This document shows, piece by piece, positions 1 to 8,114 of a stretch of DNA of 64,000 bases. Where the stretch lies: positions 1 to 64,000 of the forward strand of contig JAUIES010000004.1 in the NCBI GenBank assembly GCA_030429705.1, in the 5' to 3' direction. The stretch is from Phycisphaerae bacterium. Lineage in GTDB: Bacteria > Planctomycetota > Phycisphaerae > Phycisphaerales > UBA1924. The position numbers and the translations under genes are program-made. How positions within the stretch are numbered: position 1 is the first letter of the stretch; every line of letters begins with the position of its first letter. Below the pieces are notes generated by a model that saw only the letters and a program-made list of their open reading frames with translations, ran no database searches and had not been told where the DNA came from.

Positions 1-825
1 CTGCTTGATCCTTCGCGATCGCCGCATTTATCAAGTTTTGCAGCGCTCGGGATGCCGCCGGCACTTGAGCAAGACTATCTGAAGCAGATTTCGCGCACCA
101 GCGGCATCGTGCTCTCGACCGGTCCAACCGGCAGCGGCAAGACGACCACGCTCTACGCGAGTCTCGCGTGGGTCAGTGCAACCAACGCGGGCGGCTCGGT
201 GCGTGGCTGCGAACTCAACATCGTGACCGTCGAAGACCCGGTGGAATTCGACCTGTCAAGTACTGGTCTGGCCATCAGTCAGACACAGGTCGATGTGAAG
301 AAGAAAGTGACCTTTGCGACTGGCTTGCGTCACATCCTGCGGCAAGACCCTGATGTCATCATGGTCGGTGAAATCCGAGACGAAGAGACGGCACGCATCG
401 CGGTGCAAGCGAGTCTGACAGGGCACTTGGTCTTGTCGACGCTGCATACGAGCGACTCTGCGAGTGCGGTTGCGCGCCTGCTCGACCTTGGCGTCGAGCC
501 ATTCTTGGTGTCGTCGTCGCTCAGTGCGGTGTTGGCCCAGCGGCTTGTGCGGAAGATCCACACGGAATGCAAAGGACAAGGATGCAAAGCGTGCATGGAA
601 ACCGGCTTCTTCGGGCGGGTGGGGGTCTTTGAACTGCTCGTGATCGACGGCCGACTGCGTGAGATGATCGGCGAACGCACATCGGCGGTGGCGATATCCA
701 ATGAAGCCCGATCGCGCGGCATGGCCACCCTGCGACAAATGGGCATGGACCTCGTCGAGTCCGGGCAGACCACGATCGAGGAACTCACACGAGTCATCGA
801 TGCTGTCGAGGAGCTGCAGACATGA
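1..825 (+). CDS. gspE: Type II secretion/type IV pilus assembly ATPase, GspE/PilB family (5' truncated)
   Basis: The reading frame is open from base 1, so the gene starts before the window; about 274 C-terminal residues remain. The family hydrolyses ATP at the cytoplasmic face of the inner membrane to drive pseudopilus or pilus assembly. Visible motifs are Walker A (GPTGSGKTT, about residue 41), the Asp box/Walker B with [10 protein letters not shown], and the His box [11 protein letters not shown]. The C-terminal cysteine motif is shortened: only CKGQGCKAC remains of the usual zinc-binding CxxC pair, followed by [12 protein letters not shown]. The stop overlaps the next start (ATGA). The membrane-assembly genes that follow point to a GspE/PilB role rather than a retraction ATPase. 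Family assignment is firm; GspE versus PilB is not. Confidence 0.9.
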   Translation: MLDPSRSPHLSSFAALGMPPALEQDYLKQISRTSGIVLSTGPTGSGKTTTLYASLAWVSATNAGGSVRGCELNIVTVEDPVEFDLSSTGLAISQTQVDVKKKVTFATGLRHILRQDPDVIMVGEIRDEETARIAVQASLTGHLVLSTLHTSDSASAVARLLDLGVEPFLVSSSLSAVLAQRLVRKIHTECKGQGCKACMETGFFGRVGVFELLVIDGRLREMIGERTSAVAISNEARSRGMATLRQMGMDLVESGQTTIEELTRVIDAVEELQT

Positions 826-1286
826 GTCGCGACCCAAGGCAATCTGCTGTTCGCTGGACAGTGAGCCCACTGGTCATCGGCGCGTGTGCTGTTTGGGCGC
901 TTTGGCCGCTTGACGGCGAGTCCGTACCGAACTTCACAACTTCAACGACCACCTCTACAGATGAAGTCGATTCGATTGCACTCGACCAGTCCGCCTTCGC
1001 CGCCCCGATCTGGTATGCCCCCCCGCCTGAACCTGAGCCAAACGCCGAAATCGCCAAGAAGCCTCGCATCGTGCCGCCCTTCGAACTGGAACTCATTGCG
1101 ATCGTCCACATGCAAGGGCAACCCACAGCCGTCTTCTACGACCCGGCGCGTGATGCGATACTCGAAGTGGCTCCCGGCGAATCGCTCTCAGCCGATCGGT
1201 CTGTCGAGTCCATCGAGGGCATCACGGTCGTCGTCCGCGAGACAACTGGACTCCGCACGGTCAAACTGGTCCAAGGTGAGCCATGA
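822..1286 (+). CDS. GspC/PilP-like secretion assembly protein (tentative)
   Basis: A 154-residue protein coupled to the ATPase by an ATGA overlap. It has one N-terminal membrane segment (about residues 14-28), a Pro-rich linker ([10 protein letters not shown]), then a small domain containing [23 protein letters not shown] and a GESL turn. In layout this matches the HR domain of GspC or the lipoprotein PilP, which link the inner-membrane platform to the secretin. It would sit in the inner membrane with its C-terminus in the periplasm. The assignment rests on layout, this short motif and operon position; sequence similarity to named families was not tested. Confidence 0.55.
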   Translation: MSRDPRQSAVRWTVSPLVIGACAVWALWPLDGESVPNFTTSTTTSTDEVDSIALDQSAFAAPIWYAPPPEPEPNAEIAKKPRIVPPFELELIAIVHMQGQPTAVFYDPARDAILEVAPGESLSADRSVESIEGITVVVRETTGLRTVKLVQGEP

Positions 1287-2104
1287 ATGCGTTCCCTCCG
1301 AGAACAGATTCATCACACCTGGTCTGGCCGCCAGAGCAATTCTATTGGTCTGTGGTTGAACATACCGCATACGCCGGTCGCGGTGTACTCCCCCCCGGGC
1401 TGGTCGCTGATGTGGCTGATGACTTTCCCGTCGATGTCGAATCGCTCCATATCGTGACCATCCCCGACGAGCATGGCTCACTCATTGTCTGTGCGGCTTG
1501 CCGAGAGATGCTCGCAGCACTCGACAAAGATGTCGTCTCCGTGAAGCCGTCGAGTGCGCCGCCCGCCCTCGATGTCGATGTGTCGCAACTGGAACTGATG
1601 ACTGGGTCATTTGAGCCGGTCGCCACGCGTCGAAGACGGCTGCGTGGCCATCTCACCTCGGCTGCGACCTGTATCTTGTGCACAGGACTTGTCATCACCG
1701 GCCTGCAGCGCCGCATCGACATATACAGCAGTTTTGCACACGCTCTGTCTGAAGCCCGGGCAGGCCTCTTCGCAGCCGCTGATATCGAACCTGACTCACT
1801 CGATGGCCTCGTCGAACGAGCCAACGCACTCGATGAACTTACCATTGAACCGACAGTTTCGACTGACGCGAGCAACCACCTCGCGGCCCTGCTCAACGCC
1901 TGGCCGCCTTCATCTGATATGACTGTCGAGTCCATGTCAGTCACCGACGGCAAAATACTGGCTTCCATCTCACTCACATCGGACCCTTCAGGCTTCCTGA
2001 GTGCTTTCACACCTCCGTCTGGCTGGCAGCTCGAGGAACCTCGCCTCTCAAGCACCCGTGGCCTCACCCGACTTTTGCTGCAACTCACGAAAGCCCAACC
2101 ATGA
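1283..2104 (+). CDS. GspL/PilM-PilN-like inner-membrane assembly protein (tentative)
   Basis: A 273-residue protein overlapping its neighbours by 4 bases on both sides. A cytoplasmic half of about 125 residues is followed by a single hydrophobic segment (around residues 130-148, LTSAATCILCTGLVITGL) and a periplasmic half with a helical stretch and a ferredoxin-like ending. This cytoplasm-TM-periplasm order, between a GspC-like and a GspM-like gene, fits GspL or a PilM/PilN fusion, which anchors the ATPase to the membrane. No actin-fold ATPase motif is obvious in the N-terminal half, so the call depends on topology and context. Confidence 0.5.
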   Translation: MNAFPPRTDSSHLVWPPEQFYWSVVEHTAYAGRGVLPPGLVADVADDFPVDVESLHIVTIPDEHGSLIVCAACREMLAALDKDVVSVKPSSAPPALDVDVSQLELMTGSFEPVATRRRRLRGHLTSAATCILCTGLVITGLQRRIDIYSSFAHALSEARAGLFAAADIEPDSLDGLVERANALDELTIEPTVSTDASNHLAALLNAWPPSSDMTVESMSVTDGKILASISLTSDPSGFLSAFTPPSGWQLEEPRLSSTRGLTRLLLQLTKAQP

Positions 2105-2631
2105 GACTCTCACTCGCGGCACTGTGGGTCGGGACGGTGGTGCTCTGTGCCGGATTGATCGGCTGGTCACTGAGCGCCTTCAAAGCCAGCCGAGCTCGCT
2201 CAACAACAGAGCAATCGGCGTACATCCAGGCGGCCACGAAGATTGCGCAGGTCGAAGCCGCACCAAGCCTGCTCAGAGTAGACAGCGCCTCCGAACGAAC
2301 GACACTGGCCTCGCGGATCGCTGATGCGATGGCTCAGACCGGCCTGCCACATTCAACACTTGAAGGTCTCTCACCAGAATCTGAACGAGTCATCACTGCC
2401 CAATCAGACGTCACCGTCGTCCGCACAGGTGCCACGCTCACGCTCTCACCGATCACGCTTACCGAGCTCGGTCGATTCCTCGCCACTTGGCGAGTGGAAG
2501 AGCCGCGCTGGACTGTTGCCTCGATCGACATCACGCCGAATCGCCGGGCGACCACTGACCGGGGGGGCGACCTGCCGCTGCGGGTCATTGTGACCATCGA
2601 GTCGATCCGCGTCCGAGGAGAATCACCATGA
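2101..2631 (+). CDS. GspM/PilO-like inner-membrane assembly protein (tentative)
   Basis: A 176-residue protein with one N-terminal membrane segment (residues 4-24), a short helical neck (SRARSTTEQSAYIQAATKIAQVE), then a periplasmic domain with alternating strands (VTVVRTGATLTLSPITLTELGRFLATW) and a final beta pair. This is the usual plan of GspM or PilO, which dimerise with GspL/PilN. It begins inside the last codons of the gene before it and ends in an ATGA overlap with the TPR lipoprotein. Primary sequence conservation in this family is low, so the call is from topology and operon order. Confidence 0.5.
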   Translation: MRLSLAALWVGTVVLCAGLIGWSLSAFKASRARSTTEQSAYIQAATKIAQVEAAPSLLRVDSASERTTLASRIADAMAQTGLPHSTLEGLSPESERVITAQSDVTVVRTGATLTLSPITLTELGRFLATWRVEEPRWTVASIDITPNRRATTDRGGDLPLRVIVTIESIRVRGESP

Positions 2632-3212
2632 TGGGTCGGCCTGCTTTCGTCGTCGTTACAGTCCTGAGCGTGTCAGTGATGTCATTCGCCCTTGGTGCGT
2701 GTAGCCAAAGCCGCTCCACGAGCCCCTATACCGCATCCACTGAATTTGCTCGCGACCCCATCAAAGCGCAACGGCTCACGCTTGAAGCCGCCGCCATCAG
2801 CGATGTGGACCCAGCCAAAGCAGAGAGCCTCCTCCGCGAAGCGCTCACCGCCGACCTCTATCACGGCCCCGCCCACAACAACCTCGGTGTGTTGTACCTC
2901 AAACAAGGCAAACTCTACGAAGCCGCTGGAGAATTCGAATGGGCCCGTAAACTCCTGCCAGGCCACCCCGACCCGCGTCTCAACATGGCCATCACACTCG
3001 AACGCGCCGGCCAGATCGACGAAGCAATCGCAGGCTACCACGCAGCACTCGAGGTCTACCCCGAGCACCTGCCAACCGTCCAGGCGCTTGTGCGATGTCA
3101 ACTCCGCAATAACCGAACCGACGCACACACCGCACGCCACCTCGAATTCATCGCTCTGCGCGGAGATGAGCAATGGCGGGAATGGGCAAACACCCAAACT
3201 CTCAACAAGTGA
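2628..3212 (+). CDS. TPR-repeat lipoprotein
   Basis: A 194-residue protein with a lipoprotein signal ending in a lipobox (LGAC, Cys about residue 25), then TPR repeats between about residues 60 and 160. TPR hallmarks are AHNNLGVLYLKQGKLYEAAGEFEWA and LNMAITLERAGQIDEAIAGYHAALEVYP. It would be anchored in a membrane facing the periplasm. As the last gene of the secretion/pilus operon it resembles PilF/PilW/TadD-type pilotins or assembly scaffolds. Two adjacent ATG codons could start it; the first overlaps the upstream stop. The exact partner is unknown. Confidence 0.75.
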   Translation: MMGRPAFVVVTVLSVSVMSFALGACSQSRSTSPYTASTEFARDPIKAQRLTLEAAAISDVDPAKAESLLREALTADLYHGPAHNNLGVLYLKQGKLYEAAGEFEWARKLLPGHPDPRLNMAITLERAGQIDEAIAGYHAALEVYPEHLPTVQALVRCQLRNNRTDAHTARHLEFIALRGDEQWREWANTQTLNK

Positions 3213-3530
3213 AGGCAAGCCGCGCAATACTCAAAACGCTGATGAACCGGAGAACCACTCACGGATCGAGATCGTCCGACTTGAATGGGACAATTGCAAT
3301 CGGGCACGCAGGAAATATGGACACCGCAGCTAAGGTGGCTGACTCGTTGGCGATGTCCTGAGCCCATTTTCACGAGGCCACAGCTCAAGATGGTCGCGTT
3401 AATAATTGTCAACTTCAGATTCAAACAGGAGATTCCACCAACAGGACTCATAGCGTCCATCACCGAGTCCATCTCCACATCAACGAAACTCTGTTTTGAG
3501 TACTTGGACTTCGAGTATCTCGATTCGTTA
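3213..3530. other. Intergenic stretch after the secretion operon, no gene recognised
   Basis: About 320 bases between the TPR lipoprotein and the minus-strand terminator. Short open frames are present on both strands but none has a recognisable motif or a clear ribosome binding site. I see nothing further to annotate. Confidence 0.6.
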
Positions 3531-3566
3531 CCCAAACGAAAACGCCACCCCTTGCGAGGGTGGCGT
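3531..3566 (-). terminator. Rho-independent terminator downstream of the tmRNA-like 3' end
   Basis: A perfect 9-bp stem (ACGCCACCC/GGGTGGCGT, 3542-3550 with 3558-3566) around a 7-base loop. On the minus strand it is followed directly by TTTTCGTTT. It lies 4 bases after the tmRNA-like 3' end, where a terminator for that RNA is expected. The plus strand has no T-tract after the stem. Confidence 0.8.
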
Positions 3567-3570
3567 CAAA

Positions 3571-3760
3571 TGGAGCCGGGGGGAATCGAACCCCCTAACC
3601 CGGCCGCAGGCTCTGTATAGAGAGATGTTTATAGCTACCGACTACTCCCTTCGGAACTTCACACTTTAGGGAGTAGCCGTCGCAGGAACAAGCCCGCTTG
3701 AAGCCTGGGGGCAACATGGCCCCACCGCGGCAACTCCGGCAGCGGCTTGGCGGCGAATGG
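3571..3760 (-). ncRNA. tmRNA (ssrA)-like 3' portion, apparently lacking its 5' half
   Basis: Read on the minus strand the segment ends in a 5-bp T-stem (GGGGG/CCCCC), the loop TTCGATT and an acceptor strand CGGCTCC plus A. This is the usual tmRNA 3' end without an encoded CCA; tRNA-Gln in this window also lacks encoded CCA. About 39 bases upstream is CTATAAACAT, at the spacing of the conserved CUAAGC/UGUAGA region of tmRNAs. Before that is an 11-bp hairpin (GGCTACTCCCT with AGGGAGTAGTC) that could be the last pseudoknot. No matching 5' acceptor strand (GGAGCCG) and no tag-peptide frame ending in ALAA is visible upstream, where the RES gene begins. It is probably a displaced 3' fragment left by integration. 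Its 5' limit is arbitrary. Confidence 0.5.
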
Positions 3761-3769
3761 CTGTGGGAA

Positions 3770-4990
3770 TCAGACTTGCACTTCGCTGGCTGGTGTGGCT
3801 CGCAACGATCTATTGTCAAAGCTGAGCCATCGATCAACTTCGTAGCCGTCCGGTTCGTTGATGCACTGATCCTGACTACAAAACAGCACAACGCAGGGCC
3901 TTCTGTTTCGAGCGCTTGAATAGCGAATACCGTGAACGGCTTGAGGTTCTGACCCGGTCAGTTGAAACCGCACATACTCAGTGAATGCTTGCGTGGGAAC
4001 GTACTCGATGTGCTCTCTTCCGTCACGTAGTATTGGCTCAGCCAGATCCTTGACGAACTGCCTGAGGAATATGACTGCGAGTCGCTCATCTCTTCGATCG
4101 ATATCAAAGTAGCTGGGCTGCTTCGGCAGGTTGACAAGATCAAGCACTCGCAGCGGTTTGAGGGTACGGAATCGGCCTGCATATACCGCCTTTTTCTTTG
4201 CTCGCTTGAGATCGACCGTCTCTGCGCATGCTGTCTCGTAGTCTTCCGCCCCATAGAACATCGGAATGCCTGAAGGGCTCATTCTGTTTGGCTGGCGAGT
4301 CCGATCTGCTGGGGGCGGGCTCAACTCGTGGTCGAAGCGCAACGGCTCATTGATTTCATGCACACGAACCCGCCAGTATTCAGTCCCTATCCCGATTTCC
4401 TTGAGCAGATCAGAAGCCCGCACCAATGACCCGATCTCTTCCAGTGTTTCGCCCACGGCCATGTAGTCAGGATGCCCGAAGTCGTTCGACTCATCGCCCA
4501 TTGACCAGAACGTGAATCGCCGTTGATGCTTGACCGCCTCCTTGAACCGATGCCACCCATACACCCGCCGCTCGGTTGGCCGCATGATCCCATAGTCTCG
4601 GTCGCAGAACCTTCGATCCGAAAATGCCGAGTGAATCGCCTCCATGACTGACCAATTGGAGGCCTCGTACCCGATATCGCCCATTACGTCGTAAATGTCC
4701 ATCACGACACCTGCCCAGCTCGTGTCGGACTCCTTGTCAAGAAAGAGTTCGTTCTCTGGCGTCGAGTAGTCCAGGTACAAGGCATGAGCTATTCGCTCCA
4801 ACACTGCATCGAAGCAACCGACATGCTTCCTCCGTTTGCCGCAAAAGGAGCACATGGCTTGTTCTGGATGCGATCGCACTACAGCAGCAAGAGCATTGTC
4901 TTCGACACACTTGGTGCAAATCGATCTGTCATTCCAAGATGAATAGCCAAGCGACTCTTGCTGCATCATGCGGTCCTTGACGCCACCCAT
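3770..4990 (-). CDS. RES-domain protein with N-terminal zinc-finger/HEPN-like region
   Basis: A 406-residue protein. RES domains cleave or phosphorolyse NAD+ and act as toxins. The C-terminal half carries the RES signature order: an RMSPSGIPMFYGA loop, DYETACAE, an AFTEYVRF helix and GIRYSSARN. The N-terminus has paired cysteines (CTKC near residue 25, CSFCGKRRKHVG near residue 50) and a mainly helical region resembling the HEPN/RES N-terminal domains. I chose the ATG at 4990 because AAGGAG lies 4 bases before it; an in-frame ATG 15 codons upstream has no such site. There is no small antitoxin gene beside it, so it may be a defence effector rather than a classical toxin-antitoxin module. It is the first gene inside the putative island. 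Confidence 0.8.
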   Translation of the reverse strand: MGGVKDRMMQQESLGYSSWNDRSICTKCVEDNALAAVVRSHPEQAMCSFCGKRRKHVGCFDAVLERIAHALYLDYSTPENELFLDKESDTSWAGVVMDIYDVMGDIGYEASNWSVMEAIHSAFSDRRFCDRDYGIMRPTERRVYGWHRFKEAVKHQRRFTFWSMGDESNDFGHPDYMAVGETLEEIGSLVRASDLLKEIGIGTEYWRVRVHEINEPLRFDHELSPPPADRTRQPNRMSPSGIPMFYGAEDYETACAETVDLKRAKKKAVYAGRFRTLKPLRVLDLVNLPKQPSYFDIDRRDERLAVIFLRQFVKDLAEPILRDGREHIEYVPTQAFTEYVRFQLTGSEPQAVHGIRYSSARNRRPCVVLFCSQDQCINEPDGYEVDRWLSFDNRSLRATPASEVQV

Positions 4991-5101
4991 GACACTCCTT
5001 TTCTTGGTGCGAGCATCATTCGTACTGCACAACACAACTATATCTTAACGAGCTTCCGTGGATGACGGACATTGGTTCCACTTCATCGCCGATAGACCTG
5101 T

Positions 5102-5212
5102 ATGTCATCATGTCTTGTAGCACTTACTGTGAACCGCGCTGTGGTCTTTGTGCCACTGTACAACGAAGGGCAGAGAGCTTGGGCGATTGTTGATCCGTGA
5201 GACGCTGATCGG
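5102..5212 (+). pseudogene. 5' remnant of the HNH endonuclease frame, ended by a TGA at 5198
   Basis: In frame with the HNH gene that follows, bases from ATG 5102 read on to VPLYNEGQRAWAIVDP, then TGA (5198-5200), then DADRVSRFAWF, which runs into the annotated protein. HNH homing-type endonucleases usually begin with such a segment (a PLTxGxxAIVDxEDxxRVSxxxW pattern). The original frame therefore seems to have been broken by one nonsense codon. Confidence 0.6.
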
Positions 5213-5608
5213 GTGTCAAGGTTCGCCTGGTTTAAGAACCGCAAAGACGGGTATGCCCGCACCAAGATCGGCGGCAGGCGACTCGTCAGCATGCATCGCT
5301 GGCTGATGTGGGGCCAGCCAAGGCATCTGGTCATCGACCATATCAACGGCAACAAGATCGACAATAGACGATCGAACCTGCGAGCGGTGACGGCTGCTGA
5401 AAATGGTCGCAACCGTCATGGAGCAAATTGCAACAACGGCTCATCAGGAATCCGAAACGTCAGTCGTGACAGCACGAGTGGGAAATGGCGTGTTCACTGC
5501 CATAAAGACGGCAAGGACTATTGGGGCGGTTCGTTCAATTCGTTCAAAGATGCCGAGAGTGCCGCCAAGTCGCTGCGCATGAGACTTGGTTTTCCAGCCG
5601 ACAACTGA
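5213..5608 (+). CDS. HNH endonuclease with AP2-like DNA-binding domain, probably N-terminally truncated
   Basis: A 131-residue product if translation starts at GTG 5213. The HNH part is SMHRWLMWG ... VIDHINGNKIDNRRSNLRAVT, with the H..DH..N..N catalytic/zinc pattern at about residues 27-65. The C-terminal half, GIRNVSRDSTSGKWRVHCHKDGK ... FNSFKDAESAA, is an AP2-type DNA-binding fold. This pair is typical of free-standing homing endonucleases. The preceding in-frame sequence, broken by TGA at 5198, looks like the missing N-terminus, so the gene may be a pseudogene or be rescued by the internal GTG. No good ribosome binding site precedes the GTG. It lies between the RES gene and the protease. 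Confidence 0.75.
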   Translation: MSRFAWFKNRKDGYARTKIGGRRLVSMHRWLMWGQPRHLVIDHINGNKIDNRRSNLRAVTAAENGRNRHGANCNNGSSGIRNVSRDSTSGKWRVHCHKDGKDYWGGSFNSFKDAESAAKSLRMRLGFPADN

Positions 5609-5618
5609 TAGTCGTCCC

Positions 5619-8105
5619 TCATCCCTCGGCGACTATCCCAACCTCGATGTCTGTTTGAGTAGTCAACAGATTATAAAGATCGATAGCCTCAGGGGGAGTC
5701 TCGATCGAGACAACCAGACTGTATCGAGCCGGCGACTCGACTTTGCCAAGAAACGCCCGTTCCTTCCACCAGCCTGTGACTGGATAGACGGCGATAGCGT
5801 GGCTTCCTGCAAGCTGAGTTGCCGTTCCTTCCCACCAATCCCCCTGAAGCGACCCTCTGGCACGACCATCGACTCCGATGACCCAGTCTCTCGACTCGCC
5901 TGTCGTGTCGATGTCTGCATCAGGGCCGTCCCGCTCTGCGGCGGAGACCCGCTGCCGAAACTCCTCGACGGTCTCGCCAGGACGAAGCACATCAAATCGG
6001 AGGCCATGCGATGCATAGCGAGTCCGAGGGATCTGGCCTCGACGCCCGGGATTGGGTTCGATGAAGTACGACAAAGTAATTCGCATACGCACTTGGACAT
6101 CACCGAGGGCATACAGAGCCTCGCTTGGCCATGGCAACTCGTGAAGTCCCATCTGGTTTGCCTTAGCTCCATTGCTGCCGGTCGTGTATGGCGTGATCGC
6201 TGCTTCCGAGACGAGCGATACAGCATTCGACAAGCTCGACATGGCTCGCACCTCGTTCGGGACGCCGTACCCGAAGGTGCGAACTCGACGGCGAACCACC
6301 TCCTTAGTCGAGCCCGGAACTTGCTCCCGCATCGCATCCGTCCATTCGGCTGAGTGAACAAGAAGTGCCCGTATGGTCTCGGGTCTCAACGAGGGGTACT
6401 TCGCCATGATTCTGGCGGCCAATCGAGAGGCCTGAGCGACCCCTGCGCTGGTTCCTGAGTTCGTGTCAAAGAGCGCGCCAGTAGTTGCGACCGATGTCGT
6501 CAGCAGTTCTGTTTCGGCGCATGGAGACACCGCTGATGATGCGTCAGTGATTAAATTGCCGCCCTCGAGAACGATGTCGGGTTTGAGTGGCCACGGAGAG
6601 CGATTCCCTTGATCCCATGCGGCGCTTGTTCGGCTCATGGGAGCAAGGCCACCAGTGGGGGCAATCGCATTCCATCCTGCGTACTCAGGCGATAGCTGCG
6701 TTCGTTGAGTGAATGCTCCGACGACTAGAGCATTTGACGCTTGGGCGGGATCGTCGAGCATACCCACTGCATCGAGATTCGACTGCGGGTATGCGTACCC
6801 ATGTGTGTACTCCCGAATGTTTCCCGCTGATACGAGAACCATCCGAGTTGACTCCCCGTCTCCAAATGCCAACTGGTCAACGGCGGCAGACCACGAACTC
6901 GGTGCGCCTTGCCCAGATGCGTCCTTTGCAGTGACGGCGAGGCAAACGGCCCTACTGCGAGCGGGCGCAGCTACCTCAGCAAGATAGACCGCCTGCTGCG
7001 TGATCTGTCCATAAAGCTCAGGGTCGTTGTTGCCTCGCCTCGGAAGAATTCGGATGGACTCAAGTCGGTGGCTCAAGCTGAGAGTCCCAGACTCTCGAAG
7101 GCGTTCACCAAGATCGCCGAAGAGCGCAGTCCCCGCCATCAGCGTTCCATGCGGCCCATGCCCCTCATTTTCAGCGTTGTCAGCAGATCCCCAGATTTTA
7201 TCGACGGCTTGCCAGTCGGCTTCCAGAAGCGAGTCTTCGAGAAGCGGATGCCCTCGATTCACCCCGGTGTCAAGCAAGCAAACGGCCGGCGCATTGGGAT
7301 GCGCAACTCGGATGCGAGTCTTGAGGTTGTTGACCCAATCGGCCAGTTCAACAGGCGAAAGATTCAGGTATGGAGCAGCCGGCTCAATGGGGGCTCGCAA
7401 TTCTGCCACTGTTTCGAGCAACTGACGCGATCGAGCCCAATCAGAAGGGCGTGCCTTTACGAGGGTGACGAGGCGTTCAGAGAACTTGAGCCATCTTCCA
7501 CCGATATCGAGCCCAAGGTTTGCGGTTATCTCCGACAACTCACCGTGGAGGACGGACGGCTGTTTGCCGTCTAAGGGAATCCAAGCCTCCCACCAATTCG
7601 GGGCATCGATTTCAGGGAACGGCGAGGGGTCAGACCACAGATCCTTGGCCATGGCCAATCGGACCTTCTCGATGCTGTCGATCAGCTTGGCATTCCGAGG
7701 TTTCCCTGACTTCGTGTCCAAGCTCTCGTATTCCTTCACACGAACCGCGAAGTATCCAAACGAGCTGCGAGGTACGAACACGACTGCTTTCTGGATATCT
7801 CCTTGTTGACTTACGAAGAGGAGCTTGATCCCCTTTTGCCGATTCTCAAGGCTCTGAAGGCGAAGCTCGAAGCCACTCTGGCTTTCCATCACGAACTGCA
7901 AGCCCAGCACATCGGTCGGAACAGGTTGCGCAGCGATCTCCCGTTCACCCGCCTCAAGAGCGAACTCGATGCTCTGACGCACTGAATGCGCATGCGTAAG
8001 GCGATCGCGCTGTGGGGGCTTGAACTTGTCACGAGGCTTGCCGGGTCTTGTAAACGGAACCCCGCTGACGCCACCAATAAGTTGTAGATGCGGCAGTTGC
8101 GACAT
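5619..8105 (-). CDS. ietS: Subtilisin-family (S8) serine protease, IetS-like antiphage component
   Basis: An 828-residue subtilase without a signal peptide. The catalytic triad is present: Asp279 in CLLDTG, His319 in GHGPHGTLMAG and Ser553 in GTSAGVAQ, with oxyanion Asn in SAGN (about residue 429). The N-terminal 250 residues are a separate region that I cannot assign. The C-terminal 200 residues after the protease fold contain beta-rich segments (VRMRITLSYFIEPNPG, WWKERAFLGKVESPARYSLVVSIETP). The gene starts 9 bases after the AAA ATPase stop. An AAA ATPase plus cytoplasmic subtilase pair of this kind is the IetAS defence system reported in a screen of prokaryotic antiviral systems; equivalence here is inferred from architecture. 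Confidence 0.8.
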   Translation of the reverse strand: MSQLPHLQLIGGVSGVPFTRPGKPRDKFKPPQRDRLTHAHSVRQSIEFALEAGEREIAAQPVPTDVLGLQFVMESQSGFELRLQSLENRQKGIKLLFVSQQGDIQKAVVFVPRSSFGYFAVRVKEYESLDTKSGKPRNAKLIDSIEKVRLAMAKDLWSDPSPFPEIDAPNWWEAWIPLDGKQPSVLHGELSEITANLGLDIGGRWLKFSERLVTLVKARPSDWARSRQLLETVAELRAPIEPAAPYLNLSPVELADWVNNLKTRIRVAHPNAPAVCLLDTGVNRGHPLLEDSLLEADWQAVDKIWGSADNAENEGHGPHGTLMAGTALFGDLGERLRESGTLSLSHRLESIRILPRRGNNDPELYGQITQQAVYLAEVAAPARSRAVCLAVTAKDASGQGAPSSWSAAVDQLAFGDGESTRMVLVSAGNIREYTHGYAYPQSNLDAVGMLDDPAQASNALVVGAFTQRTQLSPEYAGWNAIAPTGGLAPMSRTSAAWDQGNRSPWPLKPDIVLEGGNLITDASSAVSPCAETELLTTSVATTGALFDTNSGTSAGVAQASRLAARIMAKYPSLRPETIRALLVHSAEWTDAMREQVPGSTKEVVRRRVRTFGYGVPNEVRAMSSLSNAVSLVSEAAITPYTTGSNGAKANQMGLHELPWPSEALYALGDVQVRMRITLSYFIEPNPGRRGQIPRTRYASHGLRFDVLRPGETVEEFRQRVSAAERDGPDADIDTTGESRDWVIGVDGRARGSLQGDWWEGTATQLAGSHAIAVYPVTGWWKERAFLGKVESPARYSLVVSIETPPEAIDLYNLLTTQTDIEVGIVAEG

Positions 8106-8114
8106 GCAACCATG

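Noticed and set aside
256-870. Long minus-strand frames opposite gspE
   Set aside because: Shadow frames in GC-rich DNA; no motifs, and the plus-strand ATPase is unmistakable.
3571-3660. A complete tRNA on the minus strand ending at 3571
   Set aside because: The T-arm and acceptor 3' strand are good, but no GGAGCCG 5' strand or anticodon arm is found within tRNA length upstream; a tmRNA 3' end fits better.
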